Shown here piece by piece: positions 24,921 to 33,077 of a DNA stretch of 38,434 nt. Each line of letters starts with the position of its first letter. Position 1 is the first letter of the stretch. The position numbers and the translations under genes are program-made. The DNA comes from an uncultured Pirellulaceae bacterium (GTDB lineage Bacteria; Planctomycetota; Planctomycetia; Pirellulales; Pirellulaceae). The DNA lies in NCBI GenBank assembly GCA_937967505.1, contig CALCJM010000074.1, forward strand, positions 1 to 38,434. Reading direction: 5' to 3'. The notes under the pieces were generated by a model. It worked only from the letters and a program-made list of their open reading frames with translations, made no database searches and was not told the DNA's origin.

Positions 24921-26825
24921 ATGAACAATCAACCTCCTCTACTTGACGAACGACGGAGATTTTTACGTGTTGTCGGCGGCGTGGGAGTGACTTCAGCTTT
25001 GGCACCCGGATACCTGATGGCTGGTGTGCCCGAAAAGGCTGACGCGGGGGTGTTGATTGAGGCAGCCAATTTTTCCAATCCGGGTGGATGGAAAGTGGAT
25101 ACTCAGCACTACCACCAAATGGGCGGCGTCTACCTGTTGGCTCACGGGATGGGAATGCCGGTTGCCAACGCGACCACTGAAATCAACATTCCCACTGCCG
25201 GCACATGGCATGTGTGGGTGCGCAACCGTGATTGGTGCAAGGGCGATTGGGAATCTCCAGGCCGGTTTCGTGTGCATGTCGATGGTTCGCCCGTGCCCCA
25301 TGTTTTTGGCCAGGGCGATGCAAAATGGCATTGGGAACCCGGTGGAACCGTTGAGATCGCAAAAGCGGGGCCAGTACTGATCGCACTTCAGGATTTGACC
25401 GGATTTAATGGACGCTGCGATGCGATTTTTCTCTCGCCGGTTGCCGACCCTGTTTTGCCTGACGGAGATGTGGCTCAGTTGGTCCAGTGGAAAGATCAAC
25501 AGGCCGGTCGAGCCGCATTGTCGATTGACGAATCATCATTTGATGTCGTGATTGTTGGTGGTGGCATGTCGGGATGTGGTGCTGCATTGGCCGCTAGGAG
25601 CAAGGGATTGAAGGTTGCGCTGATTCAGGATCGACCCGTTTTCGGCGGCAATGCCAGCGCTGAGATCCGCGTCCATACGTTGGGGATTCACGGGTACGGG
25701 ACGGACATCCTCAAACACATTGATACCCAAAAGTATCCCAATGGCGATCCGCGTGCGATCGCAGACCAGCGCAAACGCGAGGCCACGATGCGTTCGTCCG
25801 GCGTGGATCTGTTCGCCGGCCACATTGCCTGTGGGCTGGAGAAGGCCGACGGAAAGATTGCCAGTGTCGAAGCGCGGGATGTAAACTCGGGTATCATCAA
25901 ACGTTTTCGGGCTCCCGTCTTCATTGACGCCACCGGTGACGGGTGGCTGGGCTATTGGGCCGGTGCTGAATTTCGCACGGGGCGTGAGGCGCATACGGAA
26001 TTCGGCGAAAAATGGGATAAACATGGAGACCTGTGGAGCCCCGAAAAATCCGACCAGCGCGTGATGGGCACGTCGGTACTGTGGAACGCTGAAAAAACAG
26101 ATCGGCGAGAAATTTTTCCGGATGTGCCGTGGGCGCTGCCGGTCGCGAAAGGGCACGAGGCGACTGCCGGCGAATGGTATTGGGAATATTCGGATAACGA
26201 CCTTGACCAGATCAACGACGCGGAATTGATTCGTGATCATGTGTTGCGTGCAATCTATGGTTCGTTTTCCAATGCGAAACAGGATCCCAAGAACGCGCCG
26301 TGGCGATTGAAGTGGGTTTCGTTTGTTGGTGGAAAACGTGAGTCGCGACGGTTGGTTGGCGACCATGTCTATTCCATGAAGGACGCCACAGAGCGCCGCG
26401 CGTTCCCTGACGCTGTTGTGGTAGAGCGGCGAGCGGTGGATTCTCACTACCAGCGGAATCTGACCGGAGAGCCGGTTGATTTTCTGTCCGAAGCGTTATT
26501 CTATCACACGGGCGGGGACTATTTTCTGCCGTTCCGATCGTTGTATTCAAAAGACATTGCCAATCTGATGATGGCGGGGCGCTGTTTCAGTTGTACACAT
26601 ATTGGTCTGGCAGGCCCACGTGTGATGAACACCTGTGCCCAGATGGGGGTGGCGACCGGATACGCGGCGGTACTGTGCAAGGAACATCAAACGCTGCCGC
26701 GCGAGGTGGGGACGCGGTACATTTCTGAATTGCAATCGCTGATCGGTTTTGAGCAGAATGAACTGGTGGATAACCCTCGGAAGAAGCTAAAACCAATCCC
26801 GGCCACGGTAAAGAAGACGCAATAG
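24921..26825 (+). CDS. FAD-dependent oxidoreductase with N-terminal beta domain, Tat-exported
   Basis: 634 residues. AAGGA 9 bases upstream supports the ATG. The twin-arginine signal E-R-R-R-F-L-R (10-16) and hydrophobic stretch imply folded export. Residues about 43-180 form a beta-rich domain (TAGTWHVWVRNRDW, FRVHVDGSPVPHVFG) resembling carbohydrate-binding or golvesin-like domains. The FAD fold starts D-V-V-I-V-G-G-G-M-S-G-C-G-A-A (208-222), followed by G-G-N-A-S-A-E-I-R and F-I-D-A-T-G-D-G-W-L-G. It resembles the FAD_oxidored family (PF12831-like) found in polysaccharide-degrading Planctomycetota and Bacteroidota. The substrate is unknown. The next gene follows after only 4 bp. Confidence 0.9.
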   Translation: MNNQPPLLDERRRFLRVVGGVGVTSALAPGYLMAGVPEKADAGVLIEAANFSNPGGWKVDTQHYHQMGGVYLLAHGMGMPVANATTEINIPTAGTWHVWVRNRDWCKGDWESPGRFRVHVDGSPVPHVFGQGDAKWHWEPGGTVEIAKAGPVLIALQDLTGFNGRCDAIFLSPVADPVLPDGDVAQLVQWKDQQAGRAALSIDESSFDVVIVGGGMSGCGAALAARSKGLKVALIQDRPVFGGNASAEIRVHTLGIHGYGTDILKHIDTQKYPNGDPRAIADQRKREATMRSSGVDLFAGHIACGLEKADGKIASVEARDVNSGIIKRFRAPVFIDATGDGWLGYWAGAEFRTGREAHTEFGEKWDKHGDLWSPEKSDQRVMGTSVLWNAEKTDRREIFPDVPWALPVAKGHEATAGEWYWEYSDNDLDQINDAELIRDHVLRAIYGSFSNAKQDPKNAPWRLKWVSFVGGKRESRRLVGDHVYSMKDATERRAFPDAVVVERRAVDSHYQRNLTGEPVDFLSEALFYHTGGDYFLPFRSLYSKDIANLMMAGRCFSCTHIGLAGPRVMNTCAQMGVATGYAAVLCKEHQTLPREVGTRYISELQSLIGFEQNELVDNPRKKLKPIPATVKKTQ

Positions 26826-26829
26826 AGCG

Positions 26830-27882
26830 ATGCGGCACGTTGTCAATTTTGGGTTGCTGTTTGCGTTCGTCGCATTGGCGGCGACGGGCGTGATGGCGTT
26901 CGTGTTGCCGTTTTCAACCGTGACGGCGCGAGTGCATATCGTGTCGGGGGTTGCCATGATCCTGCTGGTTGCAACGCATGTGGCAGGAAGATGGAGCTAC
27001 TTTAAATCCTGCGCCGTCAAAAAGAAAAAGTCGCCTTTGACGCGGGGGACGCTGTTGGCCGTTTTAGGTACGGCCGTCGGAGTCGTGTTGCTGGCCATTT
27101 ACGCGTTGCCTCCCGCCAGTTGGCTGGTCGATCAGAGTTACGAGGCACGTAACCGTGCCCAAATTGTGCGTGCGTCGTCTCTAGCAGGGGTGGAAGATGT
27201 AGGGGCGCGAGCCCGCCTGATTGTGCGCGATAGTGAGACTCATGCGGGAATGCAACTGTCGGTGCATATGAATTTTCGCGCGGAAGATGGTTCCGGTTCT
27301 ATCAATTCTGGCTCCAGCGATTTGGTTCCGGCCGTTGCCGTTTGGGCTGAAACGACCAATGGGACGATGATTGAGACGTTGTATCTTGATCAGAGCCTTG
27401 CGTTTGCGGAGAAGGTTGAGTGGAATGGTTCGCTGACGCAGCGCGATCACATTTTGCCCATCTGGCGGCATCGTTATACTTCGATCAGTGGCGTTGCACC
27501 CACAGGTGAGGTAGATGCCACCACTGGAGCGACCGACACACACCGATTTGCACTTGACCCATACCTGGTTGCTGGTGCAGGTAACAAATTTGTCGTTTGC
27601 GTTGAGATCAATCCTGCGGGAAATGCCGTGGAGGGTTCCGCGGGAAATTCAAAAGCGTCCATTCAGGATGCCGAACCGTCGTTGCTGTATACCGCGCTGG
27701 TGAAGGTGGATAGCGGTCAACGCTACAAAATCCTTGAGCTAACAGCCTACGGCACGCCGGGTAAGGGGCAACTGAAATACGACTTGGCAAAGGTAGCCGG
27801 CGCGAAAGGCGTGGTCGATCTGCTGCTGTGTAAACTGGAGGGATCAACTTTGCCGCCGGGCGATAAACGGGATGATAGATGA
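26830..27882 (+). CDS. DUF4405-DUF2271-like membrane redox protein
   Basis: 350 residues. The N-terminus (1-60) reads as a DUF4405-like helical pair: NFGLLFAF...ATG, P, then R-V-H36-I-V-S-G...A-T-H50-V-A-G-R-W, two histidines spaced as in haem-binding membrane helices of flavinylation-associated cytochromes. A further helix spans about 72-92. The exported part (about 105-345) fits DUF2271: VAVWAETTNGTMIETLYL, a tryptophan-rich middle, and V-D-A-T-T-G-A-T-D-T (228-237). The last block matches the [S/T]-G-A-[S/T]-x-[T/S] pattern used for covalent FMN attachment by ApbE in FMN-binding proteins; attachment here is inference. It overlaps the RND gene by 11 bp and follows the FAD enzyme by 4 bp, so the three are probably one operon. 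Confidence 0.72.
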   Translation: MRHVVNFGLLFAFVALAATGVMAFVLPFSTVTARVHIVSGVAMILLVATHVAGRWSYFKSCAVKKKKSPLTRGTLLAVLGTAVGVVLLAIYALPPASWLVDQSYEARNRAQIVRASSLAGVEDVGARARLIVRDSETHAGMQLSVHMNFRAEDGSGSINSGSSDLVPAVAVWAETTNGTMIETLYLDQSLAFAEKVEWNGSLTQRDHILPIWRHRYTSISGVAPTGEVDATTGATDTHRFALDPYLVAGAGNKFVVCVEINPAGNAVEGSAGNSKASIQDAEPSLLYTALVKVDSGQRYKILELTAYGTPGKGQLKYDLAKVAGAKGVVDLLLCKLEGSTLPPGDKRDDR

Positions 27883-30247
27883 TCAGGTTGATTTACCCCT
27901 TGCAAGAATTCGCGTGTCCGACCGCTTCGACAAATTTACTTTCTGGATTGTGACTCGCCGCTGGCTGACTTTGGCAGTCATCTTGATCGTTAGCGCCGGG
28001 GCGACTGTTGGCCATGTCAGTCCGCAAAGCGTCCGGCAATTTCTGGTGGAAACAGAATCCGAGCGCAACAAATCTGGTGCCGAGGTGGGGGCAATCGATC
28101 TGGCTGATGGTGCCCCGGGTGATCCCGGCGATGGTCAGGCTGTCGCGCGCGTAAGTTTTCTTTCCGATGCCGTGCTGATGGTTGAAACCGACAGGCACAA
28201 CGGTGCTTTCACACCACGCGGTGCCGAAGCGTTGCGGTACGTGGAACAGCAGCTGGAAAAACAGGATTTCATCGCCAGCGTCCAATGGATGGACGAGATC
28301 CCGACGATGAATATTTTTGGCTTGCCGGAGCCACTGTTGCCAAACAAGAATGCGTCGCAGCGGAAGTTTGACGCTGCACAGGCCAAAGCCCTGAAGAACC
28401 CGTTTATTAAAGGGGTGATGATGGCTGAGGATCTGAAGACGCTGGTGTTTCTGGTCAATTATGACCGTCTGTTTTTGGAGAGTGATGAACAGGCAATTTC
28501 GGGATTGCGAGAGGCTGCTGAGGATGCGGCTGGTGTCTATCCCGATGTCAAAATGAAATTCTCCGTCACAGGAGGGGTGCCGATTTGGTTGACGGCAATG
28601 AAGTCCCACGATGCCAATCAATTTTGGTTTCAGGCAGTGGGTTACGGGATGATCGCGCTGATGAGTCTGATACTGTTCCGGGGGTTTATGTCGGTGCTGA
28701 TCGTGTCTCTGGCACCCATCATGGGCGTGTTCTGGACGATGGGGTATGTGAATTTTCTCGGGTATGAAAATAACCCGTTTATGGAAGTGATTTTGCCAAT
28801 TCTCGTCAGTTTGGTGGGGCTGACCGATGGGGTGCACCTGATGGTTACGACCCGGAAACTGCGGGCCACGGGGCTGGAGACGATCGAGGCGTCTCGCACG
28901 GCGCTGGCACAAGTGGGGCTGGCTTGTGCCTTGACCTCACTGACAACAGCGATTGGGTTTGGATCGTTGATATTGGCCGATCACCGCTACATTCAGCAAT
29001 TCGGGGTCTCCTGCGTCATTGGTGTGGTCCTGTGCTTTGTCGCCGTCGTCACGGTGATTCCGCTGGCCTGTAGTTCATGGATGGGCAGAAATGTCCATGT
29101 AGGCATCGAAAAAAGTTTGGTCGATCAGAACCTCGATCGCATCTCAACTGTCGTGGCATGGGTCTTGCCCCGAAAGAAATCGATCAGCGTCATCGCGATT
29201 GTCTCGACGGTGCTGCTGGTCGGCGTGTCGTTAACGCTGCGGCCGGATGAACGACTGGCCAGTTCAATGCCAGCGTCCAGTGAAGCCGCGATCGCATTTG
29301 CGAAACTGGACAGAGCGATGGGGGGGCTGGAGCGATCGAAGGTGATGATCAGCTGGAAATATCCTGATTCTGAGAGTCAAGACGCCCAGCAGATGACCGC
29401 CCGGCACGTTGCGGTAATCAAGGAGGCCAACGAACTGCTACAGAAAGAACCTCTGATTGGATACCCGCTGTCGATCGTTGAAATGATCGATTCAATGCCG
29501 GGCGAGGGTGATACCGTAACGCGCAGTACGCTGCTGGAGTTGTTGCCACCATCGCTGAAGCAAACATTCTTTCGTCCCTACGAGCGACAGGCGGAAATTG
29601 TATTTCGCGTGCAGGATCTGGGGATTTCCAAATACGGGCCGGTATTTGAACGTGTCCAGGAAGGGCTGTTGGAGATTGAGAAACGGCATCCGGAGTATCG
29701 TTTGTCTCTCAGCGGTGATGCGGTTTGGAGATGGCAGAATCTGTATCAAATCGTCGTGGATCTGGCGGCCAGTCTCGGGACTGCCACAGTGATTATTTTT
29801 GTGGTGCTGTCTCTGGTATATCGTTCGCTGCGGATCGGGTTGATCTCGCTGGTGCCAAACCTGTTTCCGCTGGCGGTCGCCGGTGGATACCTAGTGGTTA
29901 CCGGGCAACCACTGGAGATCGTCACGGTTTGTGCATTTACGGTGTGCCTAGGGATTGCGGTTGATGACACGATTCACTTTTTGACACGCTATCAGGAGGA
30001 ACAACAGCGCGGCGATTCCATTGACGCGATCAAACGAGCGTTTTCTTCGGTGGGGACGGCGTTGATCATGACCACCATCGTTTTGGTGACGGGATTTTCA
30101 ACGGTGCTGTTCAGCGATTCGCGCGATCACTTCATGTTTGCTGCGATGGGCGCGATTACGCTGTCCGCAGCGTTGTTTGCAGACCTGGTGTTTCTGCCGG
30201 CACTGCTGTCGTGGTTTATGCCCGAGCGATCCGAAGACCGTTCCTGA
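27872..30247 (+). CDS. RND/MMPL superfamily exporter
   Basis: 791 residues in the two-fold RND plan. A first membrane helix (about 24-47) leads to a periplasmic domain (50-245), then a five-helix bundle (about 250-405) with G-L-T-D-G-V-H (316-322). The plan repeats: helix 436-457, second periplasmic domain (460-625), five-helix bundle (about 630-785) with G-I-A-V-D-D-T-I-H-F-L (694-704). The G-x-x-x-D(D) motifs are those of the proton-relay helix in MMPL/hopanoid-exporter type RND proteins. Length is right for this class (about 750-900). Export of a lipid or lipophilic product is usual for relatives. It starts at ATG 27872 inside the end of the preceding gene. No HlyD-type adaptor or outer-membrane partner is next to it. 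Confidence 0.92.
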   Translation: MIDDQVDLPLARIRVSDRFDKFTFWIVTRRWLTLAVILIVSAGATVGHVSPQSVRQFLVETESERNKSGAEVGAIDLADGAPGDPGDGQAVARVSFLSDAVLMVETDRHNGAFTPRGAEALRYVEQQLEKQDFIASVQWMDEIPTMNIFGLPEPLLPNKNASQRKFDAAQAKALKNPFIKGVMMAEDLKTLVFLVNYDRLFLESDEQAISGLREAAEDAAGVYPDVKMKFSVTGGVPIWLTAMKSHDANQFWFQAVGYGMIALMSLILFRGFMSVLIVSLAPIMGVFWTMGYVNFLGYENNPFMEVILPILVSLVGLTDGVHLMVTTRKLRATGLETIEASRTALAQVGLACALTSLTTAIGFGSLILADHRYIQQFGVSCVIGVVLCFVAVVTVIPLACSSWMGRNVHVGIEKSLVDQNLDRISTVVAWVLPRKKSISVIAIVSTVLLVGVSLTLRPDERLASSMPASSEAAIAFAKLDRAMGGLERSKVMISWKYPDSESQDAQQMTARHVAVIKEANELLQKEPLIGYPLSIVEMIDSMPGEGDTVTRSTLLELLPPSLKQTFFRPYERQAEIVFRVQDLGISKYGPVFERVQEGLLEIEKRHPEYRLSLSGDAVWRWQNLYQIVVDLAASLGTATVIIFVVLSLVYRSLRIGLISLVPNLFPLAVAGGYLVVTGQPLEIVTVCAFTVCLGIAVDDTIHFLTRYQEEQQRGDSIDAIKRAFSSVGTALIMTTIVLVTGFSTVLFSDSRDHFMFAAMGAITLSAALFADLVFLPALLSWFMPERSEDRS

Positions 30248-30274
30248 TTTGCCAAACTTCCGATTTGCCGAACA

Positions 30275-30299
30275 GCGAACTTTCGTCGTGAAAGTTCGC
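30275..30299 (+). terminator. Perfect hairpin after the RND exporter gene
   Basis: GCGAACTTTC (30275-30284), loop GTCGT, GAAAGTTCGC (30290-30299): a perfect 10-bp stem starting 28 bases after the stop codon. No T-run follows, so it may be an RNA-stabilising 3' end or a Rho-dependent site rather than a simple intrinsic terminator. Confidence 0.5.
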
Positions 30300-30455
30300 A
30301 CAATCCGTACAGATTGCCATATAGAGGCAATTGGAAGGCTGCTTGCAGGGTGTGCTGGCGTTATCGAGGGTGACCTAAACGGCACAATCGGATCGATAAA
30401 GGGAACATCATCCAGACTTTTTCCGTTCCTGTCCCCACGACATTGAATCGTCGCC

Positions 30456-31256
30456 ATGTCAGCAAGTTCAAACCGCCAAATTCACACTCAACCCTCTTCA
30501 AGGAACCCAATCTCTCGCAGTATGGGGATGGTCACATCGGCGTTTCTGGTTGCCGGGCTGACGCTCTGGGCAACCAGTTCACCGTTTTCACCATTGGGAA
30601 TGCGTCAGCAGCGTGTTGCTGATTCGCCGGGATACTATTCCGTTCGGAAGGCCACCGAAGCGCCGCGTTCGATGATTCAGGGGTATGAACTGTCTGAATC
30701 GATTTTGCCCGCGCAAGACATTGCGGCGGTCGCTTACGAGGCGGCAACCGGGACTGATGGCGTTTTGAGTTTAAAAGTGCGATCCAGGACAGACCAACAG
30801 TCCGATTTACAATTCGAGTCGCTGTCCACGCCGAACAACCTTCAGACACACGCACAGCGACAGGATGACCGACTCGCCTGGCAGACGTACCGGCGGCAAG
30901 ATGCTCTGTTGGCCAGCAAACCCATTGAGGTCATTCAAACAAGGACAACAGCAGCAGTCAACGTCGCCGATCTTTCGGAGGTTCATTTCACCAATCGCAA
31001 GTATTCATCTGTGCCGGAGCGCGTTAGCAATCTGGAATTGTTGAAATCAAGTCGAATTCCGCATCGTGAAAGAGGGCTCAGCCGTCAAGAATCTGCGCCC
31101 GATCAGCAGCCAGTGAGAACGGCAATTTTACCAATACAGCGTCGGTACGTCGCGCCTTATGGAAATCAGAATGTCACCAACCTGCCGGTGCAGGCCATGC
31201 CGTTGCAGCAGAAAAACTCGCAGCAGAAAAGCTCGTGGCAAACGGGCCAGTATTGA
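30456..31256 (+). CDS. Secreted or membrane-anchored protein of unknown function, Gln-rich
   Basis: 266 residues, family not recognised. A basic N-terminus of about 24 residues precedes one hydrophobic segment (about 25-42, VTSAFLVAGLTLWATSS), which acts as a signal or anchor. The rest is hydrophilic with no cysteine, probably disordered, and the C-terminal third is glutamine-rich (MPLQQKNSQQKSSWQTGQY). YYSVRKATEAPRSMIQGYE and EVHFTNRKYSSVPERVSNLE are the only segments with a folded look. Codon usage looks like that of its neighbours. It lies 208 bp after the RND gene and is followed by a strong terminator. ATG at 30456 or at 30522 (SMGMVTSAF) would both keep the hydrophobic segment. Confidence 0.6.
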   Translation: MSASSNRQIHTQPSSRNPISRSMGMVTSAFLVAGLTLWATSSPFSPLGMRQQRVADSPGYYSVRKATEAPRSMIQGYELSESILPAQDIAAVAYEAATGTDGVLSLKVRSRTDQQSDLQFESLSTPNNLQTHAQRQDDRLAWQTYRRQDALLASKPIEVIQTRTTAAVNVADLSEVHFTNRKYSSVPERVSNLELLKSSRIPHRERGLSRQESAPDQQPVRTAILPIQRRYVAPYGNQNVTNLPVQAMPLQQKNSQQKSSWQTGQY

Positions 31257-31368
31257 TTGGGTCGGTCCGGAACCTGTTAACTGTTAATCCACGCGAGTCA
31301 GTTTTTCGCTACGTTGTCAACTGATCCGCTGGCACGCCCCGTTAAAACATGGCCTAATCCGAAACAGA

Positions 31369-31407
31369 AAAAGGCCGCGTTTCCTCTCCATGGAAACGCG
31401 GCCTTTT
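31369..31407. terminator. Strong bidirectional intrinsic terminator
   Basis: AAAAGGCCGCGTTTCC (31369-31384) and GGAAACGCGGCCTTTT (31392-31407) are perfectly complementary over 16 bp with a 7-base loop. The A-run and T-run are part of the stem, so it works in both directions. It serves the convergent genes ending at 31256 (plus) and 31569 (minus). Confidence 0.92.
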
Positions 31408-31568
31408 CAATTCAACAAATCTCATCGACATCCGTGTCGATGGTCCAACTCCAAAATCCTTTTCTTCGTTGGACAGGCTTTTTAATCCTGAGACAAACTG
31501 GTATCCGTACCGCCGTTGGCCCATTGAATCGTTGGTGATCAGGCGATTAGACAATTCGCCAGCGGGGG

Positions 31569-32321
31569 CTACGCAGCGACCTTGAGGGCCGGAATCGCAG
31601 CTGGTTCGCGGATCTGATCCATGAATTCCTCGAAGATGCGACCATCGAGAGCCGATGCGGCTTCGTTTTCCGGGTGGAATTGGGTCCCTACGGCCAGCCA
31701 TGATTCGCAGTCACTTTCGATGGCTTCGATAATGCCATCTGGACAACGTGCTGTCACGCGAAAGCCGGGGGCAACTTCGTCGATGGCCATGTGATGGCGA
31801 CTACTGACGCGGATTTCGCCGTCGCCGTAAACGCGTTCCATCATCGAATCGGGAACCACCTCTAGGCTGTGACGGTGGCCTGAATCTTGCGGATCACGGT
31901 GAGGAATCGCGGAGGGGACATCTTCGGGAAGATGCAGAAACAGGTTTCCACCCATCGTCACGTTGATCAACTGGAAACCGACACCGATGCCCAGCACGGG
32001 CAGTTTCATGTCAGCGATCAGGTGCATCAATTTCCGGTCGAATGACTCACGCCGTTTGTCCATCGATCGCACAGAAGGATGAAGCATAAAACCGTCGCGA
32101 CGCGGGTCAAGATCGCCACCACCGACAAGAACGAACCCGTCGAGCGTATTAAGCAAGGCCTGAATATCGTCCTCGCATTCCATTGGTGGGACGATTACGG
32201 GAATTCCACCCGCTCGAATAATGCTGTCATAATATCCAGAGGTTACCACGGAAAGGGCGGGCTGGTTTCCCTGAGCCGGACGGTAATCTGCGTTAACTCC
32301 GATTAGTGGCTTGCGTTGCAT
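31569..32321 (-). CDS. Class I glutamine amidotransferase-like protein (peptidase C26/PuuD type) lacking the catalytic Cys
   Basis: 250 residues, the length of gamma-glutamyl-GABA hydrolases. The N-terminus P-L-I-G-V-N-A-D-Y, the block D-G-F-V-L-V-G-G-G-D-L-D-P (61-73) and S-S-R-H-H all fit that family. At the nucleophile elbow, where active members have G-I-C-R-G, this protein has G-I-G113-V-G-F-Q; the codon is GGT, one base from TGT. The C-terminal T-Q-F-H-P-E is kept. Hydrolysis of gamma-glutamyl amides through a thioester is therefore not expected. It may be a binding or regulatory protein, or use different chemistry. A GGGAG about 11 bases before the ATG is a plausible ribosome site. It is a single gene on the minus strand ending at a shared terminator. 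Confidence 0.88.
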   Translation of the reverse strand: MQRKPLIGVNADYRPAQGNQPALSVVTSGYYDSIIRAGGIPVIVPPMECEDDIQALLNTLDGFVLVGGGDLDPRRDGFMLHPSVRSMDKRRESFDRKLMHLIADMKLPVLGIGVGFQLINVTMGGNLFLHLPEDVPSAIPHRDPQDSGHRHSLEVVPDSMMERVYGDGEIRVSSRHHMAIDEVAPGFRVTARCPDGIIEAIESDCESWLAVGTQFHPENEAASALDGRIFEEFMDQIREPAAIPALKVAA

Positions 32322-33077
32322 AACTAAAATAACTCCCTGTTTGTAGTGAGGAGACTCTTCTTGAGTCCCATGCGAGGGTCCAATGAAAATAATTCAGTTA
32401 TTTCCATTGAATTGATGTAGGAAACTAAACGGGAAGAACGTCAACAGGAGAATTGGTTTCCCGTCGCTGAAAGAAACACTTCGCCATATGGCATTGGAAG
32501 TCGTTTTTTTAAGTGGCGGGCATCTCTGATTGACTGGCAACCAGAGATTGGGTCTCGGTGGGAATGGAAGGAAGTGGGAGGTTCGCAGTATTCGAAATTG
32601 AAAACGCACAACATCCTTGCTGTTCCGATTCTTTCGCTCCTGTTAGATGCACTTCTGAATATCTTGAAGATGAAGACCGTCCCGGATGAACAATCTGAAA
32701 CCGCCTTCAAATTCAACTCATGGGGAGTATTCTGCCCGACGTTTTCGTCCAGTCAACAAGTGGTTGGGATCTTTGCATAAGTTGTATTTTCGCCCTAGAT
32801 GTTGTGCAATCGTACGGCCGTTTGCTGGCGTTTCGCTAGCACGGGTTTCTGGTTGTGGGTAACAGGATTGGTTTTGCAGCGCTTTGCTAGAGCCTGTTCC
32901 ACGCTGTGTTGTGAGAGATTCATGCGAAAAAACCGGGGTTCTGTCGGAAAGTGCGCCTATTATTGTTAGTGACTTCGAGGCGAATTGCGATTGACATTCG
33001 ATCCAAGTCCAATGGTTGACGGCCCGACGATGCCCCGGGAATATGCAGCGCGTTCGGTGCAGTGGAGTCTGAGAGGC
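32322..33077. other. 756-bp stretch without a supported gene
   Basis: It holds the 5' region of the amidotransferase-like gene (a GACTC/GAGTC small hairpin near 32353-32367, and an AATTCA/TGAATT dyad near 32390-32412). Near 32824-32840 there is a wobble hairpin GCTGGCG-TTT-CGCTAGC. Short frames on both strands (up to 91 codons) have no ribosome site, no signal peptide and no recognisable motif. I see no tRNA or mobile element. Confidence 0.5.

Noticed and set aside
25536..26447. 303-codon minus-strand frame opposite the FAD oxidoreductase
   Set aside because: No family features; the plus-strand gene has intact FAD motifs across the same region.
27893..28912. 339-codon minus-strand frame opposite the RND exporter
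   Set aside because: Low-complexity His/Gln/Arg-rich product, antisense to a well-defined transporter.
32441..32780. Short opposing frames (91 codons minus, 68 codons plus)
   Set aside because: They overlap one another on opposite strands, without ribosome sites, signal peptides or motifs; no basis to prefer either.
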